Shown here one piece after another: positions 1 to 8,818 of a stretch of 64,000 nucleotides of DNA (position 1 is its first letter; every line of letters starts with the position of its first letter). Origin of the DNA: Bacillota bacterium (GTDB lineage: Bacteria > Bacillota > UBA4882 > UBA8346). Both the position numbers and the translations under genes were made by a program. The notes under the pieces were generated by a model that was given only the letters and a program-made list of their open reading frames with translations, did no database searches and was not told where the DNA came from. Location: positions 62,001 to 126,000 of the forward strand of contig JAEXDA010000002.1 in assembly GCA_023401925.1 (NCBI GenBank). The letters run 5' to 3'.

Positions 1-1
1 A

Positions 2-1051
2 AAGCGGATAGAATTCATGGTATTGATCGTCGTGGGGATTGCCCTGATCATGGGTATTCCAAAATTGAGAACCGCAGCCCAGGAGAAAAAATCTCCTATA
101 GTGGCTCAATCCGCAACAAGCGGAGTTCCCTCACAATCACCGATTACGAACAATAGTATAACGCCCAATGAATTAGGCCGGATTATGATTTTGGAATATC
201 ATTTAATCGGTGAGCCTGAAGGGGAATGGCGGCGAACTCCCGACAATTTCCGTAAAGATTTGCAGATGTTATATGATAATGGTTATTATCCGGTGCCACT
301 GGAAGATATGGTAACCGGCAATTTGAAGGTGCCGGCCGGTAAAACTCCCTTTGTAATTACTTTTGACGATTCCAGCCAGGGACAATTCCGTTTTTTGAAA
401 CAAGGAGACCAAGTGGTGATTGATCCCCATTGCGCAGTGGGCATCATGGAATCTTTCAAAAAAAGGCATCCTGATTTTCCCCTGACTGCCACATTTTACG
501 TATTACCCCAAATTCCAAAGGGATTACGCCTTTTCGGCCAGGAAGAATATATTAAACAGAAGCTGGAATACCTGGCTACCCATGGTTATGAAATCGGTAA
601 TCATACCTATTGGCATCAAAATCTCGGTAAAACTGATGATGTCGGAGTCCAAAAAATGATTGCTTTATGTGTTAAAGAAGTGCAATCTTATGTGCCGGGA
701 TACCGGGTCCATTCTCTGGCATTACCCCTTGGTGTTCATGCCAAGAACCGTATTTTAGAACGTGAGGGAGTTTATCAAGATACCCGTTATCATAACGACT
801 CAGTTTTATTGGTTGGATCGGGCCCTGCTATTTCTCCCTTTCTGAATAGTTTTGATCCTTATAAACTGGAACGGATCCAAGCCGGAGATACCGCATGGGG
901 TCCCAAGGCGTATGTTGCCTATTACCAAAAACATCCTTCCGAAAGGTTTATTAGCGATGGAGATCCCGCTACCCTCTCGGTACCCAGAAGCTTGGCCGAT
1001 AAAGTCAGAAATTCCGTCCGGGGTCAATATAAAATAAAAATAGTTGAGTGA
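2..1051 (+). CDS. Polysaccharide deacetylase family protein (5' end cut by window)
   Basis: A membrane-anchored or secreted protein with a NodB-type deacetylase domain, the family that removes acetyl groups from peptidoglycan or other N-acetylated polysaccharides. The metal-site motifs are visible: TFDD near residue 115 and the HxxxH motif in GNHTYWH near residue 195. A hydrophobic N-terminal stretch (VLIVVGIALIMG) is followed by a Ser/Thr/Pro-rich linker. The reading frame is open back to base 2 and gives a basic lead (KRIEF) before the membrane segment, so the true start probably lies outside the window; the first ATG inside it is at 17. The substrate cannot be told from sequence. A terminator follows directly. 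Confidence 0.85.
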   Translation, partial: KRIEFMVLIVVGIALIMGIPKLRTAAQEKKSPIVAQSATSGVPSQSPITNNSITPNELGRIMILEYHLIGEPEGEWRRTPDNFRKDLQMLYDNGYYPVPLEDMVTGNLKVPAGKTPFVITFDDSSQGQFRFLKQGDQVVIDPHCAVGIMESFKKRHPDFPLTATFYVLPQIPKGLRLFGQEEYIKQKLEYLATHGYEIGNHTYWHQNLGKTDDVGVQKMIALCVKEVQSYVPGYRVHSLALPLGVHAKNRILEREGVYQDTRYHNDSVLLVGSGPAISPFLNSFDPYKLERIQAGDTAWGPKAYVAYYQKHPSERFISDGDPATLSVPRSLADKVRNSVRGQYKIKIVE

Positions 1052-1056
1052 TATTT

Positions 1057-1092
1057 AAGGAGCCGCCTAGGAAACAAGGCGGTTCCTTTTTT
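1057..1092 (+). terminator. Rho-independent terminator
   Basis: A stem of aaggagccgcct with aggcggttcctt (one G-U pair) is followed directly by a T run. It closes the deacetylase gene. Confidence 0.85.
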
Positions 1093-1173
1093 ATCCTCTT
1101 GGCCTCGTGTATTCTATTTCAGCATAGACCAGCCCAAGTTTGGTTAACTTTTTATTAAAGCGGGTCCGATGAT

Positions 1174-1202
1174 TTGACTTTAAAAAAGGAAAGCTCTATA
1201 CT
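1174..1202 (+). promoter_or_regulatory. Sigma-A promoter of the Fur-family gene
   Basis: A -35 TTGACT (1174-1179) and a -10 TATACT (1197-1202) are separated by exactly 17 bases. The expected start of transcription falls at about 1209, at the edge of the Fur box, which implies self-repression. Confidence 0.7.
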
Positions 1203-1211
1203 TAAACCGTA

Positions 1212-1230
1212 ATTGATAATGGTTATCAAT
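1212..1230 (+). promoter_or_regulatory. Fur box upstream of the Fur-family gene
   Basis: A perfect palindrome, attgataa-tgg-ttatcaat, matches the classical Fur-box form. It lies between the -10 element and the ribosome site, so bound repressor would block the start of its own transcription. Confidence 0.7.
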
Positions 1231-1240
1231 ATCAAGGGAA

Positions 1241-1681
1241 GTGGTGAATATAAGTAAAGAAGAAGATATCCTTTACGAATATTTAAAAAACAAAGATCTT
1301 AAACTGACCGGACAGCGGAAAATCATATTGGATGCCTTTCTCGGTATTGAGTCCCATATTACAGCGGAAGAACTATACGGCATTATTAAAAAAAACAATC
1401 CGGAAATCGGAGTAGCGACCGTCTACCGTACGCTTAAGATTTTATGTGAGGCAGGGCTGGCCAATGAAGTCAAGTTTGGTGATCAAGTAGCCCATTATGA
1501 GCATCTGTTTGATCACGAACATCATGATCATCTCATTTGCATTCAATGCGGCAAGTACACGGAAGTTTGTGATCCTGATATTGAAGAACTTCAGCAAAAA
1601 CTGGCGGACCAGAATCATTTTAAACTGCTAAGACACCGGATGGAATTGTACGGAATTTGTGCGGATTGTTTTTTGAAATAA
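1241..1681 (+). CDS. fur: Fur-family metal-responsive transcriptional regulator
   Basis: A dimeric metal-sensing repressor of 146 residues, the normal family length. The N-terminal winged helix contains KLTGQRKIILDAF and GVATVYRTL. The C-terminal part has the histidine-rich metal site (HEHHDHLIC) and two CxxC pairs (CIQC, CADC) for structural zinc. The start is GTG at 1241 or GTG at 1244; the ribosome site aaggga ends one base before 1241, so 1244 has the better spacing. The Fur box on its own promoter and another ahead of feoAB favour an iron-sensing Fur. PerR or Zur cannot be excluded from sequence alone. Confidence 0.88.
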   Translation: MVNISKEEDILYEYLKNKDLKLTGQRKIILDAFLGIESHITAEELYGIIKKNNPEIGVATVYRTLKILCEAGLANEVKFGDQVAHYEHLFDHEHHDHLICIQCGKYTEVCDPDIEELQQKLADQNHFKLLRHRMELYGICADCFLK

Positions 1682-1698
1682 ATTTTTATGATGACTGG

Positions 1699-1715
1699 TT
1701 GATGATGATTATCAA
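1699..1715 (+). promoter_or_regulatory. Probable Fur box upstream of feoAB
   Basis: ttgatgat-g-attatcaa is a near-perfect palindrome (7 of 8 arm positions) resembling the Fur box at 1212. It lies about 100 bases before feoA and would place ferrous iron uptake under the neighbouring regulator. I could not identify a convincing promoter around it. Confidence 0.5.
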
Positions 1716-1815
1716 ATTCAACTAACGGGATTCGAGTGGAAGGCAAATTATTTAGCTGTAGACAAGGGTTTGAATCCCCATAGTTAGACTATCACCAATA
1801 TGAAGGAGGAGTACC

Positions 1816-2052
1816 ATGGTAAAGTGTCTTGATCAAATCACCATTGGCAAAAAGGGGACCATCCAGGCCATTCAAACCGATCATGTGACGAAAGAACGAT
1901 TGGAGAGTTTAGGCTTAATAAAAGGTGTTGAGATTGAGGCCGTTCGCAAATCGCCGCTGGGAAGTCCGAAAATATTTCGATGTCTTAACACGTTGGTAGC
2001 CTTGCGTAATGATATTTCACGGCAAATTCAGGTGGAGGTCCCTAATGAATGA
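1816..2052 (+). CDS. feoA: FeoA, ferrous iron transport accessory protein
   Basis: A small cytoplasmic SH3-like protein of 78 residues that assists FeoB. The family pattern is clear: GKKGTIQAI at the N-terminus, then LESLGLIKGVEIEAVRKSPLG and a C-terminal ALRNDISRQI strand. The start ATG follows a strong aaggagga site by six bases. The gene overlaps feoB by 8 bases, which indicates translational coupling in a two-gene operon. The Fur box upstream suggests induction when iron is low. Confidence 0.92.
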   Translation: MVKCLDQITIGKKGTIQAIQTDHVTKERLESLGLIKGVEIEAVRKSPLGSPKIFRCLNTLVALRNDISRQIQVEVPNE

Positions 2053-3856
2053 TGTGGAGAAGCCCATTCATGTGGTGCTAATTGGAAATCCCAATACGGG
2101 AAAGACTTCATTGCTCAATGCCTTAACCGGAATGAGTTTGCATGTAGGGAATTGGCCCGGTAAAACCGTTGAAAAAAAAGAGGGACGGTTTTGTTTCAAT
2201 AATCGGCTGATCAATATTGTCGATTTACCGGGTACTTACAGCATTGCTCCCTACAGTGAGGAAGAAAAGGTATCGCATGATTATTTAATGTCCACTGATC
2301 CGGATGTCATTATTCAAACTATTGATGTCAACGCTTTGGAGCGTAATTTGTTGATGACGATGGAGCTATTGGCTCTGGGGAAAAAGATCGTTTTGGCCTT
2401 TAATTTCAACAAAGAGGCAAAGAGGCGGGGGATCACTGTCGATGTTCCCGGGATCCAGAAAGTGCTGCAGATTCCGGTGGTACCAATCGAGGCTAATAAA
2501 GGCGAAAATACCGATGAATTGCTAAGAACCGTTTTGACAGTAGCTCAAGACGGATTTGGGGTTCCGGATTATCTTCCGTTATTATTGAAGGAAGATTTTC
2601 AAATTCATCACGATGACTCGGTGGCTTTTTTTAAAGAGAAACTGGCGCCCTTTTATTCAACGGAAAAGACCAATCGGAGAACGGAAAAAATAGATGGGAT
2701 ATTATTGAATAAATATACTGCTTTTCCTATCTTTTTGGTGGCTATATTGTTGATGTTTGAAGCTACTTTTACACTATCCGGACCATTGGTCAATATGATT
2801 CATGATTTTTTCGGTTATTTGGGCAAACTCGTGGGCTTTATCAAAATGCCCGCTTTGCTTAATTCTTTACTTTCGGAGGGTATTATTGGAGGCGTGGGTT
2901 CGGTACTGGCTTTCGCACCTCTCATTTTCATTCTTTTTCTGCTCATTGCTTTATTGGAGGATAGCGGTTATTTGGGAAGAACAGTGGTTCTCGTGGATCC
3001 GCTTTTTCAAAAATTGGGGGTATCGGGCCGGACTTTTATCCCGATGATTCTGGGGTTTGGTTGTAATGTTCCGGCTATTATGGCGACCCGGACTATTAAG
3101 GATCGCCGTGAAAGAATGATCGCTATTTTTACGAATTCTTTCATGTCTTGTGGAGCTCGTTTGCCAGTTTATCTCCTCTTTACCGGCGTCTTTTTTCCCC
3201 AAAAAGCCAGCCTGGTCGTAATCATGCTTTATCTATTCGGCATATTGATTTCCTTCGGGGCCAGCTTTGTTTTATCCCGCTTGATTCGGAGTCAGGGGCA
3301 ACAGGCTTTAATTATCGAGTTGCCGCCTTATCGGATGCCGACCATCGCCAATGTGGTTAAACATGCTTGGTACCACACCAAAGAGTTTATAAAAAAGGCC
3401 GGAACCATCATTATAGCTTCGGTACTGGTCATCTGGACACTCGCCAGCTTACCTGCAGGGGTCGTTTACGGTTCGGAAGCCAGTTTACTTGGCAAAATCG
3501 GTCATTTTATCAGTCCATTTTTCAAACCTTTGGGATTTGGCGATTGGACCTTTGCCGTGGCGTTAATCTTTGGGGTGATAGCGAAAGAAGTTATTATTGG
3601 AACTTTGGGTACGTTATATGGAGTTGGGGCGACCACTTTAGCCCAGGCGCTTCCCAAGTTCGTTACACCCCTGGGCGCGCTTAGTTTTTTGTTCTTTGTA
3701 TCCTTATACATTCCTTGTATGGCGGCAATTGCCACCATCCGTCAAGAAAGCGGCGGCTGGAAATATGCCATTCTTCAACCCTTATTCACCATCTCTATCG
3801 CCTGGCTGGTTGCTTTTGGGGTATACCATTTGGGGTTAATGTTAGGCTTTCACTAA
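2045..3856 (+). CDS. feoB: FeoB, ferrous iron transporter with divergent G4 motif
   Basis: The membrane permease for Fe(II), 603 residues, with an N-terminal G domain (GNPNTGKT, DLPGTYS) and a C-terminal core of about eight membrane segments including FGCNVPAIMATR. ATG at 2045 follows ggaggt and overlaps feoA; an in-frame ATG at 2009 lies deep inside feoA and is less likely. The G4 position, normally NxxD, reads N120-F-N-K123, so the aspartate that gives guanine specificity is lysine. The G1 and G3 motifs look intact. Function as an iron transporter is near certain; nucleotide choice may be relaxed. Confidence 0.93.
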   Translation: MNDVEKPIHVVLIGNPNTGKTSLLNALTGMSLHVGNWPGKTVEKKEGRFCFNNRLINIVDLPGTYSIAPYSEEEKVSHDYLMSTDPDVIIQTIDVNALERNLLMTMELLALGKKIVLAFNFNKEAKRRGITVDVPGIQKVLQIPVVPIEANKGENTDELLRTVLTVAQDGFGVPDYLPLLLKEDFQIHHDDSVAFFKEKLAPFYSTEKTNRRTEKIDGILLNKYTAFPIFLVAILLMFEATFTLSGPLVNMIHDFFGYLGKLVGFIKMPALLNSLLSEGIIGGVGSVLAFAPLIFILFLLIALLEDSGYLGRTVVLVDPLFQKLGVSGRTFIPMILGFGCNVPAIMATRTIKDRRERMIAIFTNSFMSCGARLPVYLLFTGVFFPQKASLVVIMLYLFGILISFGASFVLSRLIRSQGQQALIIELPPYRMPTIANVVKHAWYHTKEFIKKAGTIIIASVLVIWTLASLPAGVVYGSEASLLGKIGHFISPFFKPLGFGDWTFAVALIFGVIAKEVIIGTLGTLYGVGATTLAQALPKFVTPLGALSFLFFVSLYIPCMAAIATIRQESGGWKYAILQPLFTISIAWLVAFGVYHLGLMLGFH

Positions 3857-3928
3857 CAAAGAAACATTATTTTTCTTGCCTGAATCCCGTTGGGAACTTA
3901 AAAAGACTGCTGAGCGGGAAGAGCCTGA

Positions 3929-3954
3929 GGACGCGCCAAAATGCGCGCCCTTTC
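3929..3954 (+). terminator. Weak terminator after feoB
   Basis: ggacgcgc pairs with gcgcgccc (one mismatch) around a caaaat loop, followed by a short tttct tail. It sits between the convergent feoB and YitT-family genes. Confidence 0.4.
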
Positions 3955-3964
3955 TGATCAAGGT

Positions 3965-4837
3965 TTAAATACTGCGAAACCCTTTTCCGATGATTTCCGA
4001 AGTATTGGTAATCGTAATAAATGACCCCGGATCGATTTCCCGGATATATTTCCGCAAGCTAACAGCCTGGGCCCTTGTTACTATGGTGGTAATCACGTGT
4101 TCCTCGTGATCGGTGAAAGCCCCGTGGGCAATATGAACCGTAGCTCCCCGGTGCAGGATATTCAGGATATAGTTTTGAATTAAATCCGGTTTACTGCTGA
4201 TGATGACCAACTGTTTACGGAGGTTTAAATTTTCGATCACCGAATCGATAAGGAATGCTTTAAAAATCAATCCTAAAAAAGAATACATTCCGATGCGAAT
4301 CCCATAAACAAAACCGGCCAATATTGTGATTACAAAATCAGCGATTAATAAGGCCTTGCCAATATCGATGTCCGTAAGTTTGTTGAGGACTTTGGCGACG
4401 ATATCGGTTCCTCCGGTGGAAGCGTTTTGGTTGAAGGTAATTGCCGAACCCACTGCCGGTAAAAGGATCGCCAGGATTAATTCCAGCATGGTATCCTTGG
4501 TAAAAGGCATATTCATCGGGAATATTTTATCCAGAAACCAGACCATGGCGGAAAGCATCAGACTGGAATATACGGTTTTAGAACCGAAATTCCGCCCAAT
4601 CATTGCATAACCGGCGACTAAAAACAAAATATTGATGATCAGCATGATTGGACCGACATTGATATTGGGGAAAAAATGTTGCGTCACAATGGCGATACCA
4701 CTTACGCCCCCGGTGGCGAAATGATTGGGAATTTTGAAGAAATGAATTCCAGCCGCTACAAGAGCTAAGCCTAAATTAATGAGCAGAAATTCCTTGCTTT
4801 TTTCATAAGTCAATTCTGGGAAAGTTAGTTTAAACAT
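3965..4837 (-). CDS. YitT family integral membrane protein
   Basis: A 290-residue protein with about five or six hydrophobic segments in the first 200 residues (including FFKIPNHFATGGVSGIAIV and GSAITFNQNASTGGTDIVAK), followed by a cytoplasmic DUF2179 domain (LIQNYILNILHRGATV to TNTSEIIGKGF). This is the usual YitT/DUF161-DUF2179 layout in Bacillota. No precise function is established; a transport role is often proposed. The gene stands alone, convergent with feoB. The site aaaggatagg precedes the ATG. Confidence 0.85.
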   Translation of the reverse strand: MFKLTFPELTYEKSKEFLLINLGLALVAAGIHFFKIPNHFATGGVSGIAIVTQHFFPNINVGPIMLIINILFLVAGYAMIGRNFGSKTVYSSLMLSAMVWFLDKIFPMNMPFTKDTMLELILAILLPAVGSAITFNQNASTGGTDIVAKVLNKLTDIDIGKALLIADFVITILAGFVYGIRIGMYSFLGLIFKAFLIDSVIENLNLRKQLVIISSKPDLIQNYILNILHRGATVHIAHGAFTDHEEHVITTIVTRAQAVSLRKYIREIDPGSFITITNTSEIIGKGFRSI

Positions 4838-4945
4838 GAAACCTATCCTTTTGCGCGATTTATTATCGGTAAAAAAATATTATCATAGCTCGAATATTTA
4901 AGTCAACTTGAATTAGCTCGGATACTCAATCGATCAAAATTTGAT

Positions 4946-5689
4946 TTAGATCACGAATCCTCCATTGGGGCTTAATACCTGGCCCGTGATGAAATCAGCC
5001 TCTTCGGAGGCTAAGAAATAAGCTGCAGCCGCGATGTCCCGGGGTTTTCCCAAGTGTTGCAAGGGGGTGGCGGACCTTAATTCTGCCAGATCTTCTTCTT
5101 GGAACGAATCCAACATCTCGGTTTGAATAACGCCGGGTGCAATACAATTAACCTGAATATTTGAAGGGCCAAGTTCTTTGGCCAAAGCTTTGGTAAGTCC
5201 AATAACCCCGGCTTTGGATGCCGAATAATGAACTTCACAGGAGGCCCCAACTAAGCCCCATATGGAAGCGATATTAATAATCTTTCCCTTTTTTTGGGGA
5301 ATCATGAATTTTAATGCCGCTTGCGAGCAGTTAAATACTCCTTTTAAATTGACATTGATCATTTCATCCCATTCGGCTTCGGTAATATCGATAAACAACT
5401 TTGAGGCGGCAATGGCGGCATTGTTGATTAAGATATCAATGCCGCCGAATTTCCCGGTGCAAAATTCAGTCATTGCCTGGACTTCGGGTTTTTTAGCCAC
5501 ATCGGCCCGGAAAACTGCCGCAGCTATCCCCTTTTTTTGCAGATTTTCTAAAAGATCGAGGGCGGCTGCCTCCGAGCGGTTATAATTCAGTAAAACATTA
5601 TAGCCCCGGGATCCAAATAATTCGGCGGTTGCTTTGCCGATGCCCCGGGAGGCGCCGGTTATAAGCACCGTGGCGACCTGGTGAGCCAT
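4946..5689 (-). CDS. SDR family oxidoreductase, FabG/YmfI-like
   Basis: A 247-residue classical short-chain dehydrogenase. It has the NAD(P) motif TGASRGIGKA near the N-terminus, NNAA for the central strand, and catalytic Ser and YxxxK (YSASKAG). The C-terminal TGQVLSPNGGFVI is typical of FabG-like 3-oxoacyl-ACP reductases. A YmfI-type role (reduction of the EF-P aminopentanone modification) is another possibility, since many Bacillota SDRs of this size group there. The chosen ATG at 5689 has ggagg at seven bases; a longer start 18 bases upstream lacks a ribosome site. It is monocistronic. Confidence 0.85.
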   Translation of the reverse strand: MAHQVATVLITGASRGIGKATAELFGSRGYNVLLNYNRSEAAALDLLENLQKKGIAAAVFRADVAKKPEVQAMTEFCTGKFGGIDILINNAAIAASKLFIDITEAEWDEMINVNLKGVFNCSQAALKFMIPQKKGKIINIASIWGLVGASCEVHYSASKAGVIGLTKALAKELGPSNIQVNCIAPGVIQTEMLDSFQEEDLAELRSATPLQHLGKPRDIAAAAYFLASEEADFITGQVLSPNGGFVI

Positions 5690-5867
5690 GGAAAAACCTC
5701 CATTCAAGTTAAGCTAAAGTTAAAAGGATGATCGGGAGTATCGGGATTTGTCCTGACATAAGTATACCTGAAGTATTTTAATGTTGAAACCTTCATTTTA
5801 ATCAAGAAGATCGCTTCTGCTTGGGAAGGTATATTTCAAAGCCGCCGGGTACTCCATAGCGAAGCAT

Positions 5868-5896
5868 TTGTAAATTAGGGCCGATTGGTATATAAT
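5868..5896 (+). promoter_or_regulatory. Promoter of the cobalamin-riboswitch transcript
   Basis: TTGTAA (5868-5873) and a perfect TATAAT (5891-5896) are 17 bases apart. Transcription would start about 10 bases before the riboswitch core. Confidence 0.7.
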
Positions 5897-5904
5897 GGTG
5901 TCCA

Positions 5905-6090
5905 GATTGAATCCAGGGTGCTTTTTATAGCCTAACAGGGAAACAGGTTAAAATCCTGTACGGTCCCGCCACTGTAATTGGGGAGTTTCTTAAAAACCAT
6001 CATTCGCTGAAGAATGGGTTTAGTCACTGGGAAATCCGGGAAGACGGTAAGAAACGATGAACCTGAGTCAGGAGACCTGCCTTGGAGTAT
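5905..6090 (+). promoter_or_regulatory. Cobalamin (AdoCbl) riboswitch
   Basis: The conserved core is plain: aacagggaaacaggt, aatcctgtacggtcccgcc with the cactgt element, and the B12 box agtcaggagacctgcc (6066-6081). It precedes the B12-type importer operon, so adenosylcobalamin binding would turn the importer off. A terminator hairpin at 6138-6176 is the likely expression platform. Confidence 0.92.
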
Positions 6091-6137
6091 CCGTCCAGCC
6101 TACGGGAGATGGGAGTGGTTCATGGTGTTACCATTAA

Positions 6138-6176
6138 AGTCTTTTCCCATTTCCATGGGGATAAGGCTTTTTTTAT
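6138..6176 (+). terminator. Terminator acting as riboswitch expression platform
   Basis: An 11-pair stem with one T-T mismatch (agtcttttccc with ggggataaggct) ends in a run of seven Ts. Its position 50 bases after the B12 box suggests conditional termination. The small hairpin atggt-gtt-accat just upstream could be part of the switch. Confidence 0.65.
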
Positions 6177-6634
6177 TGGCCGGATATAGTTTTCACGTTC
6201 TATCGAAGTGACCTGATTATTCGGGGAATTTCCGCGGAAGTTGGGGAAACTGGTCGTTTCTCGGGACGGTTTTGGTACATAAAACATTAAGACAAGAACT
6301 TCGAGTTTGCTCTTGGAAAGGTTTAATTTAGAAGAATGAAAGGGCGCTATATTTGTGAAGAAGCATGGAATTTGCTTAACGGTTGTTTTTATACTAAGAG
6401 TCTGGACTTCTTCTTAAGCCAACAGGAAAATTAGGGGTTGGTGGTGGAGTTAAATTAAAAACACCAAATATATTATCGGGGAAAGTCCCTGAATCGCCGT
6501 TATTCCCGGGTGGTTGAATTGTTGGATTTGGCGGAAGGGTGTAAACTGACGAAGATTGCTTTGGTAAGAAAGTAGTCTCTGTTCGCGGCAAACGAAAGGT
6601 TCACCACAAAAGTGGGGATTGAGGTGAAAAGACA
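6177..6634 (+). other. Long 5' leader between riboswitch terminator and importer genes
   Basis: About 450 bases separate the terminator from the first importer gene. I see no second riboswitch motif. A 32-codon reading frame (6336-6434, starting MKGRYICEE) has only a weak ribosome site, and I do not call it a gene. The region may hold another promoter or the trace of a lost gene. Confidence 0.35.
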
Positions 6635-7747
6635 TTGAAACCACAGCGAAAAATCTTGATTTTTTTGACTCTAGTATGTATGGTGGGATTGTTCGGGCAG
6701 GCCCAGGTCCTGCCCGCCCCCACAGCAATGCCGGGTTTACGCTATACCCGGCATTTTAAAATTGAAGAAGTCGGCAACCGTTGCCGGAAAATAACCGACG
6801 GGCAAGGGAACCCATTGTTGCTGGTCCCCCATGGCATGAACCCCCCCAAGGATTTTCGCAATCTCCCGGTGATTCGCATCCCGGTTCGAAGGGCTTTGTT
6901 TGCTTCGATGACCCAGGTTTGTTTATTGAGGCCTTTTCGTAATCGGAAAATATGGACCAGTGTGGTTGGGGTCACCAGCCCGTTGAGGGAATGGTATATC
7001 CCGGAAATCCGCAAAGGGTTGCGAAATGGGTCGATCCAATATGTCGGAGATGGTTATGAACCGGACTTTGAGATGATTCAAGCATTAGAACCGGAAATCG
7101 TTTTTACCTACGGTGGTCCCAATGGTCAATTTAAGTTGATGAAAAAACTATCCGAGTTGAAAATTCCCTATGCGGTTGATAATGAATATTTGGAAACCGA
7201 TCCTTTGGGACAGTTGGAATGGCTTAAATTCGTCGCTGCTTTTTATGAGCAGGGGCCGGCGGCTGAAAAATTTTTTAAGCGGAGCGAAAGAACAATCCTT
7301 GATACGGCCGGAAAGTTACGGGGAAGAAAAAGGCCTAAAATTGCCTGGGGCATGATTTATAATGGGAAAGTTTACGTTGCGGCGGGCGATTCGTACGTTG
7401 CCAAAATGATCGACTTAGCCGGCGGAGATTATCTCTTTAAACAATTGGCAAGGGGTAAAACGGCCCTCAATATCGAAACCTTTTATGCGCAAAGCAAAAA
7501 CGCGGACATTTTGGTAAATAGCGCTTATGCTCCCATGGTTCCCTCCATTCAAGCCATGGTAAGCCAGGCTCCCATTTTAGCAGACCTGAATGCGGTTCGC
7601 CGGGGCCGGGTCTGGTCGATGCAGCCATGGTATAATCAAAGGGTGGACCAAAACGATCAAATTTTATTGGATTTAGCTTCAATCTTTCATCCTGAAGCAA
7701 TCAAAGACCGGCGGCTTGAAAACTTTTTAAAGCTTCCGCCTCGATAG
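6635..7747 (+). CDS. ABC transporter substrate-binding protein, BtuF-like
   Basis: The periplasmic or extracytoplasmic binding protein of a cobalamin/iron-chelate importer, 370 residues. A basic start and hydrophobic segment (ILIFLTLVCMVGLFG) form a signal peptide ending near QAQ, without the lipobox cysteine that monoderm binding proteins need. The mature part has the two-lobe class III pattern: VGVTSPL, then LEPEIVFTYGG, a long helix, and later YVAKMIDLAGGDYLF and ADILVNS. The start is TTG at 6635, eight bases after gaggtg. The riboswitch makes cobalamin or a cobinamide the best substrate guess. Confidence 0.82.
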   Translation: MKPQRKILIFLTLVCMVGLFGQAQVLPAPTAMPGLRYTRHFKIEEVGNRCRKITDGQGNPLLLVPHGMNPPKDFRNLPVIRIPVRRALFASMTQVCLLRPFRNRKIWTSVVGVTSPLREWYIPEIRKGLRNGSIQYVGDGYEPDFEMIQALEPEIVFTYGGPNGQFKLMKKLSELKIPYAVDNEYLETDPLGQLEWLKFVAAFYEQGPAAEKFFKRSERTILDTAGKLRGRKRPKIAWGMIYNGKVYVAAGDSYVAKMIDLAGGDYLFKQLARGKTALNIETFYAQSKNADILVNSAYAPMVPSIQAMVSQAPILADLNAVRRGRVWSMQPWYNQRVDQNDQILLDLASIFHPEAIKDRRLENFLKLPPR

Positions 7748-7798
7748 GGGTTATATTTCGAAGACCGTGAAGAGTGACGGTTTGAGGGGCTGGGTTTC

Positions 7799-8818
7799 AT
7801 GAATCACAAATACCGGATGACAGTAACCATTTCAATTCTTCTATTAGCGGCTGTTTTGACTATGTTGATTGCCAATATCGCCATGGGGCCGATCAATATT
7901 CCGGTACCCAAAATCTGGGGCTCAATTCTTGGTTTCCACCGGTACGACGATGTTTATACCAATATTATCTGGAAGATCCGGATGCCCCGGGCGCTGGCGG
8001 CGGTCTTCGGGGGAGCGGCCCTTTCGTTGTCAGGCCTTTTGTTACAAGTCCTTTTCCGAAATCCGCTCGCGGATCCCTTTATTTTAGGAATTACCCCTGG
8101 ATCGAGTTTGGTTGTGGGATTGGTGGTTTTCCTGGGGGCCGCCCTCGGCTTAAACGCCGTCCATCCCTTTTTGTTGGCAATAGCCGCCTTTATTGGGGCT
8201 ATGGTTGTGATGACCATTGTATTGGCAACCGCCAGAAAAATAAAAAATATTGTCACTCTGTTGATAGTCGGAATCATGGTGGGCTATTTATGCAATGCCT
8301 TTACCAATTTGATGATTGCTTTCGCCCAGAAGGAACAATTGCATTTATTTACGATTTGGGGCTTGGGCAGTTTTTCGGGTTTTTCCTGGCCGGAAACATG
8401 GATTTTAATTGGTGTGGCTACTATTTTGACAGGCAGTTCCATGGCCATTTGTAAGCCGTTAAATGCGCTGATACTGGGAGAAGATTACGCTCGGAGTATG
8501 GGAGTTCCCATTAAAAGGCTTCGAATAGGGATTATTTTGATTTCTTGTTTTTTAAGCGGTACAATGACTGCCTTTGCCGGTCCCGTTGCTTTTATTGGCC
8601 TGGCTGTGCCGTATATTTCACGTTTGTCTTGCAAAACTTCGGATAACCGCGTATTAATCCCGCTCACAGTATTATTGGGAGGTTTTTTAACCAGTTTTTG
8701 TGATTTGGTGGCCAGAACGGCATTGAGACCCGTGGAAATACCCATCAGTGCGATTACTTCATTTTTTGGGGTTCCGCTGGTTATCGTACTTTTGTTAAGG
8801 AGGAACCATAGTTTATGA
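7799..8818 (+). CDS. btuC: ABC transporter permease, FecCD/BtuC family
   Basis: The membrane subunit of the importer, 339 residues with about nine or ten membrane segments. Family landmarks are RMPRALAAVFGGAALSLSGLLLQVLFRNPLADPFILGI near residues 60-100 and GPVAFIGLAVPYISR near residue 260. It lies 51 bases after the binding protein and overlaps the ATPase start by 4 bases (ATGA), so the three form one operon. The gene symbol rests on the cobalamin riboswitch upstream; iron-siderophore permeases share the fold. Confidence 0.88.
   Translation: MNHKYRMTVTISILLLAAVLTMLIANIAMGPINIPVPKIWGSILGFHRYDDVYTNIIWKIRMPRALAAVFGGAALSLSGLLLQVLFRNPLADPFILGITPGSSLVVGLVVFLGAALGLNAVHPFLLAIAAFIGAMVVMTIVLATARKIKNIVTLLIVGIMVGYLCNAFTNLMIAFAQKEQLHLFTIWGLGSFSGFSWPETWILIGVATILTGSSMAICKPLNALILGEDYARSMGVPIKRLRIGIILISCFLSGTMTAFAGPVAFIGLAVPYISRLSCKTSDNRVLIPLTVLLGGFLTSFCDLVARTALRPVEIPISAITSFFGVPLVIVLLLRRNHSL

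Noticed and set aside
1760..1785. tRNA T-arm-like sequence agggtttgaatcccc
   Set aside because: No acceptor, D or anticodon stems can be drawn around it; it is a short self-complementary stretch in the feoA leader.
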